DNA of 64,000 nt from contig DASXVX010000096.1 of assembly GCA_036504075.1 (NCBI GenBank), positions 28,926 to 92,925 of the forward strand, in the 5' to 3' direction. Position numbers and translations under genes: made by a program. This document shows positions 24,772-32,353 of the stretch, piece by piece. This DNA comes from DASXVX01 sp036504075. Its GTDB lineage: Bacteria; Bacillota; Sulfobacillia; Symbiobacteriales; Symbiobacteriaceae. A model generated the notes under the pieces. That model made no database searches. It worked only from the letters and a program-made list of their open reading frames with translations, and had not been told where the DNA came from. Every line of letters begins with the position of its first letter. Position 1 is the first letter of the stretch.

Positions 24772-24843
24772 GCTGATAACCTCCTTGTGGTATCCATTGT
24801 AGCACAGGTGTAGCAGAGACGGGGAGTGCCGTCCCGACCGTGG

Positions 24844-26661
24844 TCAGTCGTCGATCCGGAAGATGGGTCCGCGCTCGGAGAACGGCAACTGCCGGCCTGC
24901 CGGCAACAGGTAGGCGTGGTCCCGCCGGACCACCAGGTGGTCACTGCAGCCATCGGTGATGATCAGGACCGGCGCCTCCCGGGGGAAGTCAGGTGCACGG
25001 TCCAGGAGGTCGATCGCCGGCTGCAGCACTGTGCCGCCGCCGCCTCGCACCGATACCCGCCCGGACAGGTCCTCCGGTCGCACGTACCCCTGGTCGTACG
25101 GAGCCGCGTCGCAATAGACGATGCGCACCAGGGGGACCTCACGGGAGCGAGCGTAGCTGGCAATGGCGCCAAGTGCCCGGCCGAGCATCCGCCGGTTCAT
25201 GGAACCGGACGTGTCGAGCACCACGCCGAACGTCCGGCTTTCCCGCTCCCGCTCGGGCAACACCCGAGCCGGGCGGGGGATGTCCGGGGTGGCGGCGTGA
25301 CGCCTGCTCAACCGGGCGTAGGTCCGGACCGGCTCAAGCAGCGGAAAGCGCTCGGCGAACCAGCGGGCCAGCGCCACGTCCCAGGGGATCGGCCGGTGCT
25401 CCAGAGTCCGGATCTCTTGCACCAACCCCGACGGCAGCAGGCCCCGCCCGTTCTCCAGGTGGCATTGGTAGCCCTGGGACAGGCAGCGGCGGTAAAACTC
25501 ATCCAGGTCCATACCCTCACCGGCGGACCACCAGTGCGGCGGTCGGTCGCCCAGGATGTCGCCCAGGCCAGTGCCACGCAGCGTGGCCAGTTTGCGGAAC
25601 CGGCGGGCGTCGGTCGCGATGCGATCGTACACGCCTTCTGCCGACTCCGCTGCCAGGGCGGGGTCGTACAGCACACCCGCCGGCATGCGACCGATCTTCA
25701 TTTCGACCAGCCAGGCGTTAATAATGAAGTCGCAGGCGACGTTCCACAGGTAGGGGTCCCGCCACTGCAGCCGCGTTTCATGCCGCAGGGCCGGGTGGAG
25801 AAACTCATGGGCCATGACGAAACGCCACTCTTCTTCCGTCAGGCCGGCGGTGGGGTTGGCGTAAATCTCCCGGACGGTCGCATCCACTGCGGCGATCGAG
25901 ACTTGCTCCCGCTGGCAGACGGACCGGTCTTCGATCAGGGTGAAAGCCGCCGCCACGGCCCCGATGAGCGGGAAATCGGCAATCACCCACTGGTAGGCGG
26001 AGCGGATGGGGGAGACCGAGTCGGTGGCGTCCACCATGGAGGAGCGCCGCCCGCCGGCCACATCCACAGCCGCGGCCGCCGCAGCCCGCAGGCCGTCGGC
26101 AAACAGCGCCGGCCAGCGTTTGCGGTGAGTCACCGCCCGGGGTTCGCCTTCGCCGATCATGTCGGAGAGCCGGGGTCCCGCCATGCTGATTCCGTTGAGA
26201 CTTTCCGGGATGGACCGCAGGGAGAACTCCTGAAAAAGCTCTCCCTCCTGACGCCGGGCGTACTGGTCCGGCAGGGCGAACCCGGCGGGCGGGCGCCCGA
26301 GCTTTACCTGCTCCAGGAACGAGGCCACGGCGCAGTCGCAGGCGGCGGACCAGGCCGGGCCGCCCCGACCCGTGCGAAAGTGGCCGAAGCCCAGGTGCAG
26401 CAGGCAGTGGGCCAAAACGTAAATCCATTCGTCGGGCGTTCCGAGCCGAATGGGGTGGACCGTAATCCAACCGTCCGGCCTGACCACGGCCCACCCCGGG
26501 GCCGGGCAGACGTCTCCCGGCCCGCCCGGGTGCGGACGGGTGATGTGGGCCCAGTGCTCGAGCGGGGCCAGCAGGGGGTAATTTTGGACGTAATCCAAAG
26601 CGGCCTGAAAGTTGGCGGTGGCGGGATCGTCCGCCCGGTGTGTGCGCGACTTGCGGGCCAT
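24844..26661 (-). CDS. Putative metallopeptidase with C-terminal VWA-like domain (DUF2201 type)
   Basis: A 605-residue protein. The start ATG at 26661 lies 4 bases after the AAA+ gene stop, with AAAGGGTGA upstream. The N-terminal 440 residues contain two zinc-protease-like helices: LAHCLLHLGFGH (about 110) and EEEWRFVMAHEFLHPALRHE, in which HEFLHxxxRH is a gluzincin/DUF2201-type HExxH-like site (E and H conserved, order H-E-x-x-H). The C-terminal about 130 residues form a VWA-like domain with the MIDAS sequence DTSGSMNRRM, then VYCDA and ITDGCSDH. MoxR ATPases act together with VWA proteins as chaperone-like modules (for example RavA-ViaA), and the adjacent MoxR gene fits this. Confidence 0.85.
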   Translation of the reverse strand: MARKSRTHRADDPATANFQAALDYVQNYPLLAPLEHWAHITRPHPGGPGDVCPAPGWAVVRPDGWITVHPIRLGTPDEWIYVLAHCLLHLGFGHFRTGRGGPAWSAACDCAVASFLEQVKLGRPPAGFALPDQYARRQEGELFQEFSLRSIPESLNGISMAGPRLSDMIGEGEPRAVTHRKRWPALFADGLRAAAAAAVDVAGGRRSSMVDATDSVSPIRSAYQWVIADFPLIGAVAAAFTLIEDRSVCQREQVSIAAVDATVREIYANPTAGLTEEEWRFVMAHEFLHPALRHETRLQWRDPYLWNVACDFIINAWLVEMKIGRMPAGVLYDPALAAESAEGVYDRIATDARRFRKLATLRGTGLGDILGDRPPHWWSAGEGMDLDEFYRRCLSQGYQCHLENGRGLLPSGLVQEIRTLEHRPIPWDVALARWFAERFPLLEPVRTYARLSRRHAATPDIPRPARVLPERERESRTFGVVLDTSGSMNRRMLGRALGAIASYARSREVPLVRIVYCDAAPYDQGYVRPEDLSGRVSVRGGGGTVLQPAIDLLDRAPDFPREAPVLIITDGCSDHLVVRRDHAYLLPAGRQLPFSERGPIFRIDD

Positions 26662-26665
26662 GAAA

Positions 26666-27730
26666 TCACCCTTTCCGGGCAGCCAGCCGGGGCAGGTCCT
26701 TGACCACGTCCACCAGGAACCAGTCGGGCATGTGATCCCGATCGGTGCCGCTGACCACCAGTTGTGCATACTCCAGCTTGACCTCCGCCAGTTCTTTCAG
26801 GCGGGCCTTGGCCTGAAAGGCCAGGTCGCGCCCGGTCTCCGTCAGTTGCTCCCGTTCGGCCGGCAGTTCTTTGACCAGCCGGCCCCGCAGGGCCTGGACC
26901 AGGTAGTAGAGTTCATCTTGTTCCTCGGGCCGGCGTGGCCACTTCGCTTCGCCGGACAGGATGTGCCTCAGCTGGTACTTGCCCTTCAGCTGCTTCACGT
27001 AACCGACGAAGAGCCGGGCGTGTTCGGCGGTGACGCAGCCGAAGGCCAGCGCCTCAATCCAACGGGGGGAGAGGTCCGCCTCCCGATACTCGCCCAGCGC
27101 ATCGCTGAGCATGTGCCAGGAACGGGGCGTGGAGAAAGGTTCCTCCGTTTTCGGCGGGTCAACCTGCAGGGCGTCCGGCCGTTGCTCGATAAAACCGCAC
27201 ACCCAGGGGTGCAGGGCGTTGGCATAGGCCCACTGCAGCCACTCCCGGACCGAGACTTTCAACTGGATATGCACATGGCGGTTGATCAACGCCGACGGCA
27301 GCGGCCGGACCAGGGCCGTATCCTGGGCCCGGTTGCCCGCCCCGATGACGATACTGCCCGGGGGCAGGTGGTACTCACCGAGGCGCTGCTCCTGGATCAA
27401 GCTGTAGAACGCCTTTTTGACTTCATCGCCGGCCAGGTTGAGTTCGTCCAGGAAGAGGCAGAACGGCTCCTCCCGCACGATCAGCGACGGCGGGCAGAAG
27501 CGGCTCACGTTGCCGTCGATCCGGGGCACGCCGATGAGGTCCTCGGGCGCCAACTGGCTGCCGAGGAGCGTCACGCACTCCAGGCCGACGGACCGGGAGA
27601 ACGCGGCGATGATGCTGGATTTGCCGATGCCGGGCGGCCCCCAGACGAAGACCGGCCGGACGGGCGCAACGTGCAGCAGAAGATCGGTCAATTCACTCTG
27701 GGTCAGGGAAACGACGGTATGCAGTGTCAA
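26666..27730 (-). CDS. MoxR-type AAA+ ATPase
   Basis: 354 residues. Walker A GPPGIGKSS (about residue 31), Walker B LFLDELNLAG with the MoxR-type DELN, the sensor-1 Asn in VIGAGNRAQD, the arginine-finger region RPLPSALINRHVHI, and a helical lid ending near residue 245. The C-terminal 100 residues are a charged coiled region. It belongs to the MoxR/RavA branch, which loads or remodels protein partners using a VWA-domain adaptor; that partner is encoded directly downstream (4-base gap). The stop of RtcB lies 11 bases upstream of its start, so all three genes are one operon. Confidence 0.9.
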   Translation of the reverse strand: MTLHTVVSLTQSELTDLLLHVAPVRPVFVWGPPGIGKSSIIAAFSRSVGLECVTLLGSQLAPEDLIGVPRIDGNVSRFCPPSLIVREEPFCLFLDELNLAGDEVKKAFYSLIQEQRLGEYHLPPGSIVIGAGNRAQDTALVRPLPSALINRHVHIQLKVSVREWLQWAYANALHPWVCGFIEQRPDALQVDPPKTEEPFSTPRSWHMLSDALGEYREADLSPRWIEALAFGCVTAEHARLFVGYVKQLKGKYQLRHILSGEAKWPRRPEEQDELYYLVQALRGRLVKELPAEREQLTETGRDLAFQAKARLKELAEVKLEYAQLVVSGTDRDHMPDWFLVDVVKDLPRLAARKG

Positions 27731-27741
27731 ACCTCCTCTAG

Positions 27742-29007
27742 CTAGTCGCGGTAAGGGTCTTCCGCTTCCGGTGGGGCCATGGCCACGCCTACGGGACGCA
27801 GCACGGCAAGGACATCGAAGGTGGGGGAATGGAAGGGCAGCACCTTGCCCAGGCGCCGGTAAACGGCCGGCGCTTCATCCGGGCCGCCGCCCCGCAGTTC
27901 GATACCCTGGGACTCCAGGTCCTTGAGCACCGACTTCATGTGGACGGCGCCGCCGGCCCGCACCAGCTTTGGACCCCGGTGCTTCCACCTCCCGGCGGCC
28001 CGGGTCCGGCTCATCACCCGCCCGGCCCCGTGCATGGTGCTGTAGAGCGCAAGCGCGCTCTCGGGACCCTCCACGCCCCGCACCACGACCGAGATATCGC
28101 CCATGGAGCCGCCGATGAAGCCCAGCTGGCCCGGCCAGAGGGGGGTGGCCCCCTTGCGGATGACCCACAGCTTACGTCCGCCATGCTCCTCCAGCCAGGC
28201 AAAGTTGTGGTGGTTGTGCACGGTAAAGGTGGCCCGGGCGCCCAGTGCGTCCAGCACCTGATCGACCACCTGGTCCCGCCCGGCATAGGCATACCGGCCG
28301 GCCAGGTGCATGGCCGCCAGGTAGGCCTGGCCCAGGTCCGAGTCCACCGGAATCAGGGTCGGGCCGTTCTCCATGCTTCCGGCCGGGACCTGGTCTTCAG
28401 CCGGGCGCCCGGTCGCCAGGCCGAGAAAGTTGGTGGCAATCTGGTGCCCGAGTCCCCGGCTGCCAAAGTGGACGGCCACCCACACGGGCGCCCGCTCTGG
28501 CAGCGCGCCGGCCCGGCGCAGGAGCGAGCGCTGATCGCCGCCGGTTATCTCGACGAGCAGGTCCACGAAATGGTTCCCGCCGCCCACGGTTCCGAACTGC
28601 TTGCGGGCCAGGGTATGCAGTTGGGCGCCCTGGGGGATGTCGCGCCAGATCGGGTCGTCAAACAGTTCGTGATCCACGGGTCGGACCCGCTTGCGGGCCG
28701 TGCCGAAAGGAATGGTGGCCCAGATGCGGTCCATGAGGCGAGGCAGGTGCCGGCGAATGTCGCCCCAGCAGAGATCGGTGCGCACGGCCTTGTTGCCGCA
28801 GGCGATGTCGTACCCCACGCCGGACGGCGAGACGTACCGGTCATAGCCCACCACGCCGCCGATGGGCTGGCTGTAGCCCATGTGGCCATCCGCCATCAGT
28901 GCGGCCGCCGGCGCATCGCCGGCCCGGACGCAGCGGAGCAGTTGCTGGATGGTTCCAGTTTCATGTTCGCCCCAAACAGGGAAACTTTCACGGATTCGGA
29001 AAGGCAA
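27742..29007 (-). CDS. rtcB: RtcB-type RNA ligase (3'-phosphate/5'-hydroxyl RNA ligase)
   Basis: A 421-residue protein that carries the RtcB signature blocks: ADGHMGYSQPIGGV, SGVGYDIACGN (metal-binding Asp and Cys), FGTVGGGNHF, VHFGSRGLGHQI, HNHHNFAWLEEH, GGSMGDIS and STMHGAGRVMSR, whose His is the GMP-accepting residue. The active site therefore looks complete. RtcB joins RNA ends with 2',3'-cyclic phosphate and 5'-OH, using GTP and Mn2+. The TTG at 29007 is chosen since AGGAGG ends 10 bases before it; the frame is open further upstream but there it runs through leader hairpins. Followed by MoxR and VWA genes; no archease is seen in the window. Confidence 0.92.
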   Translation of the reverse strand: MPFRIRESFPVWGEHETGTIQQLLRCVRAGDAPAAALMADGHMGYSQPIGGVVGYDRYVSPSGVGYDIACGNKAVRTDLCWGDIRRHLPRLMDRIWATIPFGTARKRVRPVDHELFDDPIWRDIPQGAQLHTLARKQFGTVGGGNHFVDLLVEITGGDQRSLLRRAGALPERAPVWVAVHFGSRGLGHQIATNFLGLATGRPAEDQVPAGSMENGPTLIPVDSDLGQAYLAAMHLAGRYAYAGRDQVVDQVLDALGARATFTVHNHHNFAWLEEHGGRKLWVIRKGATPLWPGQLGFIGGSMGDISVVVRGVEGPESALALYSTMHGAGRVMSRTRAAGRWKHRGPKLVRAGGAVHMKSVLKDLESQGIELRGGGPDEAPAVYRRLGKVLPFHSPTFDVLAVLRPVGVAMAPPEAEDPYRD

Positions 29008-29043
29008 AATCTCGTAACCTCCTGCTAAATTGCGCGAAAAAGT

Positions 29044-29123
29044 GGAGCACCCGAATACACGGGTGCTCCCCTTCGTAGTCGAAGAGACGCGAAAACCCCG
29101 TGGGCGCCGGGCGCCCACGGGGT
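29044..29123 (-). promoter_or_regulatory. Hairpin-rich leader between small ORF and rtcB
   Basis: On the transcript strand, a near-perfect 29-base inverted repeat (29095-29123, arms ACCCCGTGGGCGCC/GGCGCCCACGGGGT) followed by TTTTCGCG comes first. A small CTTCG-TAGT-CGAAG hairpin (29070-29083) follows, then a 10-bp stem GGAGCACCCG/CGGGTGCTCC with a six-base loop (29044-29069). All lie between the stop of the 34-codon ORF and the rtcB ribosome site. The first looks like a weak intrinsic terminator; together they may form an attenuator or RNA-processing leader. Confidence 0.55.
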
Positions 29124-29140
29124 GAAAAGACAATGTCAAC

Positions 29141-29245
29141 TCACCCGAGACGGCGCCCGGACAGTATGCGCTTGTGCAAAACAGACGCGGAGGCGTAACC
29201 CAGCCACGCCTGCGAGTTGGTGCAGTAGTTTGCAGTACAGAGCAT
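29141..29245 (-). CDS. 34-aa small ORF in the rtcB leader
   Basis: ATG at 29245 lies 7 bases after AGGAGG in GGAAAGGAGGCGACACC, as strong a ribosome site as any in the window. The 34 codons encode a peptide starting MLCTANYCTNSQAW and ending HKRILSGRRLG, with two Cys, several aromatic residues and a basic tail. It is the first ORF downstream of an excellent promoter and precedes rtcB by about 135 bases of hairpins. It could be a leader peptide controlling rtcB or a small protein in its own right. No family is recognised. Confidence 0.55.
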   Translation of the reverse strand: MLCTANYCTNSQAWLGYASASVLHKRILSGRRLG

Positions 29246-29307
29246 GGTGTCGCCTCCTTTCCGGGGTGTAGTTGTTCCGCCTGCTCTAAGGCGGAGCACC
29301 GTTGTTC

Positions 29308-29336
29308 ACTATAGCAGGGGACCCAATTGCCGTCAA
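29308..29336 (-). promoter_or_regulatory. Sigma-A-type promoter for the rtcB operon
   Basis: On the minus strand, -35 TTGACG (29331-29336), 17-base spacer, -10 TATAGT (29308-29313), in an AT-richer patch. Transcription would start near 29300, about 55 bases before the small ORF. A TCCGCC/GGCGGA hairpin (about 29277-29296) lies at the very start of the transcript. Confidence 0.7.
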
Positions 29337-29393
29337 CCGGCTTTTCGGAAGTGCCGAAGATCTAACCCCAGATACGCGCCGAGACAAATCTGA

Positions 29394-29422
29394 TTGCTCT
29401 TTAAATGGGCCTGGCCTATGAT
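29394..29422 (+). promoter_or_regulatory. Promoter for the GNAT gene
   Basis: -35 TTGCTC (29394-29399), 17-base spacer, -10 TATGAT (29417-29422), followed by an untranslated leader of about 100 bases before the ATG at 29527. It is divergent from the rtcB promoter. Confidence 0.5.
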
Positions 29423-29526
29423 TGAATTTGGTGTTTGGCCCGGCCTGCGGGCCGTCATGGCGAGACCGCCGGAGGGGAAGATGTCATGCGCCAGAAGAGA
29501 CATCCGTTGGGTATGCGAGGAGCATC

Positions 29527-30000
29527 ATGCTAACAACCAGACCGGCTTGCCTTGACGACGCACCGTTTCTGCTGGAGGTGTACCCTTCCACCCGCCAGGA
29601 CGAAGTTGCAGCCTGGGGCTGGAGTCCCGAACAGCAGAACGCCTTCTTACAGATGCAGTTCATGGCTCAGAATCGGTCTTACGAGATGCGCTTTCCGGAC
29701 CTGGCCCAGCGGGTGATCGTGCAGGACGGCCGGCTTGCCGGACGGCTAATTGCGGCGCAGACCGGGGACGAAGTCCGTCTGGTGGACATTGCGCTCCTGC
29801 CGGAGTTCCGGGGTACCGGGATCGGAGCCACTTTGATCCGGGAGCTTCAGGCGCAGGCGGAGCGGGTGGGAAAACCACTCGGCCTCCAGGTTGCGAAAGC
29901 GAACCCGGCCCGTCGCCTTTATGAACGTCTCGGGTTTGTGGTGATCGGTGAAACCGACCTGCATTACGCCATGGAGTGGCGCCCCGCTGGTAGCCGCTGA
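29527..30000 (+). CDS. GNAT-family N-acetyltransferase
   Basis: A 157-residue acetyltransferase. VDIALLPEFRGTGIGATLIREL is the beta4/alpha3 acetyl-CoA site (the R/Q-x-x-G-x-G/A pattern is RGTGIG). ANPARRLYERLGF followed by GETDLHYAMEW is the usual C-terminal GNAT ending. ATG at 29527 is chosen since GAGGAG lies 5 bases upstream. The substrate is unknown. Monocistronic, with its own promoter; a weak hairpin (GGGGCG-TTTTCA-CGCCCC, 30069-30086) and a T6 run follow before the next gene. Confidence 0.85.
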   Translation: MLTTRPACLDDAPFLLEVYPSTRQDEVAAWGWSPEQQNAFLQMQFMAQNRSYEMRFPDLAQRVIVQDGRLAGRLIAAQTGDEVRLVDIALLPEFRGTGIGATLIRELQAQAERVGKPLGLQVAKANPARRLYERLGFVVIGETDLHYAMEWRPAGSR

Positions 30001-30119
30001 TCTGGCGAAGCAAGAACTTTGCGGGTCCCTGACTGCGACGCTGCCCGGACATCACTCTGGCGGTCAACGGGGCGTTTTCACGCCCCAGCGGCAGGATTTT
30101 TTAAAGTAGGATGGTGGCC

Positions 30120-31070
30120 ATGGCAGAGGTGCTCACGTTCGGGGAGACCATGATGGTACTGAATCCGGAGACCACCGGACCGCTGCGCCACGTGCCGGCG
30201 TTCCGCAAGTCGATCGGCGGGGCCGAATCGAACGTGGCCGTCGGCCTTTGCCGGCTCGGCCACACCGCGGCCTGGGTCAGCAAGGCGAGTGCGGACCCTG
30301 TTGGCGACTACGTGCTCACCACAATTCGCGGCGAGGGCGTGGACGTGACCCACGTCGTACAGACCGACGGATTCACCGGGCTGATTCTCAAGGAGCGGCC
30401 CGGTTTGGGCGACCCCAACGTCTTCTTCTACCGCAAAGGGGCGGCCGCCTCGACCATGCAGCCCGCAGAGTTTCCCCTCGTGGCCCTGGACGGGGTGCGG
30501 ATTCTGCACGCCACCGGGATTTTCCCGGCGTTGTCCCCGAACTGTCTGGCAACCAGCCGGCTGGTGTTCCGGGAGGCGAAGGCTCGGGGTCTGGCCATTT
30601 CATTCGATCCGAACATGCGGCGCAAGCTCTGGACGGAGGCGGAGGCCCGCCCGGTCATGCGGGAGCTGGCCGCCCGGGCCGACATTCTGCTTCCCGGGCT
30701 GGACGAAGGCGAGTTGCTGGCCGGCCCGGGTACGCCGGAAGCAATCGTGGAGCGGCTGCTGGAACTGGGGCCGCAAATTGTCGCCCTGAAGCTGGGACCC
30801 GATGGCGCCCTGGTCGGCGTACGGGGCGGCGGCAGGCCCACGCACGTTCCCGGCACGCCGCTCACGCCTGTCGATACCGTGGGCGCCGGCGACGCCTTTG
30901 CCGCTGCCTTCCTGGCGTTCACCCTGGAAGGGGCGCCGGCCGTGGCGGCGGCCGCCATGGGCTGTGCAGCGGGCGCCCTGGCAACGCAGGTCCTGGGCGA
31001 TATCGAAGGCCTGCCGCTCCGGGCCGACCTGGAGCGGTTGGCCGGGGGCAGGGCGCCCGTCACACGATAG
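30120..31070 (+). CDS. kdgK: 2-keto-3-deoxygluconate kinase (PfkB family)
   Basis: A 316-residue ribokinase-fold sugar kinase. IGGAESNVAVGLCRLG is the first PfkB signature and DTVGAGDAFAAAF the second, with the catalytic Asp; the pattern FGETMMVLNPE at the N terminus and FYRKGAAAS are typical of KDG kinases. It phosphorylates 2-keto-3-deoxygluconate to KDPG with ATP. ATG at 30120 is preferred over 30111, which sits directly on the AGG. It is followed after 13 bases by the remains of KDPG aldolase, the next enzyme of the same pathway, which supports the KdgK call. Confidence 0.85.
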   Translation: MAEVLTFGETMMVLNPETTGPLRHVPAFRKSIGGAESNVAVGLCRLGHTAAWVSKASADPVGDYVLTTIRGEGVDVTHVVQTDGFTGLILKERPGLGDPNVFFYRKGAAASTMQPAEFPLVALDGVRILHATGIFPALSPNCLATSRLVFREAKARGLAISFDPNMRRKLWTEAEARPVMRELAARADILLPGLDEGELLAGPGTPEAIVERLLELGPQIVALKLGPDGALVGVRGGGRPTHVPGTPLTPVDTVGAGDAFAAAFLAFTLEGAPAVAAAAMGCAAGALATQVLGDIEGLPLRADLERLAGGRAPVTR

Positions 31071-31083
31071 GAGCATTCACCTC

Positions 31084-31612
31084 ATGCACAAATGGGAGAT
31101 TCTTACCCGGCGGCATTGACGCCGTGAAGTGACCATGACCGTGCCCGGCGCCCTGTCGGTCCTGAAAGCGGCGGCGGGCACGGGTGGACTGACCGGCGCG
31201 GGGATGGTCCTGGATGCCGAAACCGCCCGGCTCTGACTGCTCCACGGCGCCGAGTTTCTGGTCACTCCCGGCCCCCACCCCGAAGTGATCGCCATGGGCC
31301 ATCGCTACCAGAACCCGGTACTGGTGGGTTGCCAGACCGTGACGGAGGTGACCCGGGCGCTGGAGCAGGGGGCGGATATCGTCAAACTGTTCCCGGCGGG
31401 GCACCTGGGGCCGGAGTTCCTCAAAGCGCTGAGGGGTCCCTTGCCGTACGCGCCGTGCATGCCGACCGACGGCGTCGGCCTCGACGCCGTCGGTCCCTGG
31501 CTCAAGGCGGGGCGGCGAGCTGACCAGGCCGGGCGCCCGGGGCGACTATGCGGCCGTGACCGACCTGGCCCGCCGGTTCGTGGAAGCGGCCAGGCAGGCA
31601 CGGGCACGAGCC
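31084..31612 (+). pseudogene. eda: KDPG aldolase (eda) pseudogene
   Basis: GGAG precedes an ATG that opens MHKWEILTRR, the normal start of KDPG/KHG aldolases, but the frame stops at TGA 31117. The same frame resumes with EVTMTVPGALSVL (the Glu and the VP motif of the active site), so about 35 codons are missing. It meets a second TGA at 31234 and continues with GAEFLVTPGPHPEV, DIVKLFPAG (Schiff-base Lys) and ALRGPLPYAP. Near 31510 a small deletion shifts the frame, and the end reads GELTRPGARGDYAAVTDLARRFVE in another frame. With two stops, one large deletion and one frameshift, it cannot make an active aldolase. Confidence 0.88.
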
Positions 31613-31662
31613 ACTTCGGCTTGCCGGTGTTGCGGTAACGGCGACTGCTTACGTTGGCAAAC

Positions 31663-31695
31663 CAACAGCCCGGAGACAATGTCTCCGGGCTGTTG
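31663..31695. terminator. Bidirectional terminator hairpin
   Basis: A perfect 15-bp stem CAACAGCCCGGAGAC / GTCTCCGGGCTGTTG with loop AAT, between the eda pseudogene and the convergent SPOCS gene. Its core is nearly identical to that of the hairpins at 12623, 16238 and 22030. Confidence 0.75.
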
Positions 31696-31705
31696 CACGA
31701 GCGGA

Positions 31706-32284
31706 CTAGTAATCTTCCTTCTCCTCGGGGATATCAAGCCCCGGGATCTCCAGCACTTCGTGCCCCTCTTCGATCTCGCACCGCAGCTTGGGCGGAGTAA
31801 CATCCTGGGCGTCCACCTTGAGGTGCCGGGTCCGTACGACCTTGGCCCGCACCTTGATGACGACCTTCTCAAGTAGCTTGTTGAAGGTACCGTCCTCGCA
31901 CGGGTCGATCAGCTTGTCGAACTCCGCTGCGATGATGGCGTCCTCGACTTCGCACTTGTCGCCCGGCTTGGCGCCCTTGATTTCCACGAACAAGTGGAAA
32001 GGAATCTCCACCGTGCAGTGGCGGACGTCGCCGCACACCCGGTACATTTCGTGGTGGCAGTCCCGCTCCTTGGCGGTCTTGAAGGTGATGTTTTTGATGA
32101 GCCGACCGTTGATGATGACCTTGTCACAGCCGGTGGTGCAGTCATCGATCTCAATCAGTTTCTGAATCTCGTCGATCTTGAACGCAGGCGGCGAGAGCGG
32201 AATCTCCGTGACGACCAGGACTTGCGCCGTGTTGCTGTTGACCACTACCGGGACCTGGATAACGTGCTGCTTGTGCACGCTCAC
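31706..32284 (-). CDS. SPOCS (DUF3794) domain protein
   Basis: A 192-residue protein with one SPOCS/DUF3794 domain. KVIINGRLIKNITFKT and HCTVEIPFHLFVEIKGAKPGD are the characteristic strand pairs, and CEVEDAIIA follows. The domain is found in SipL (which holds the SpoIVA basement layer in clostridial spores) and in spore-coat proteins such as CotX-like factors; no LysM domain is present, so it is not SipL itself. The tail is acidic (PGLDIPEEKEDY). ATG preceded by GGAGGGCTG. The second gene of a divergent-facing pair: the related gene lies just upstream on the same strand. Confidence 0.82.
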   Translation of the reverse strand: MSVHKQHVIQVPVVVNSNTAQVLVVTEIPLSPPAFKIDEIQKLIEIDDCTTGCDKVIINGRLIKNITFKTAKERDCHHEMYRVCGDVRHCTVEIPFHLFVEIKGAKPGDKCEVEDAIIAAEFDKLIDPCEDGTFNKLLEKVVIKVRAKVVRTRHLKVDAQDVTPPKLRCEIEEGHEVLEIPGLDIPEEKEDY

Positions 32285-32353
32285 AGCCCTCCTTTGGCGG
32301 AACGGTTCAGCAACAGCCTATTCAATCCCGCCGCGGAAGGTCACATAAGAACG

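Noticed and set aside
31117..31236. In-frame TGA codons of the eda remnant as selenocysteine or readthrough sites
   Set aside because: A large deletion and a later frameshift accompany the two TGA codons, the aligned aldolase positions are not Cys, and no SECIS-like hairpin follows.
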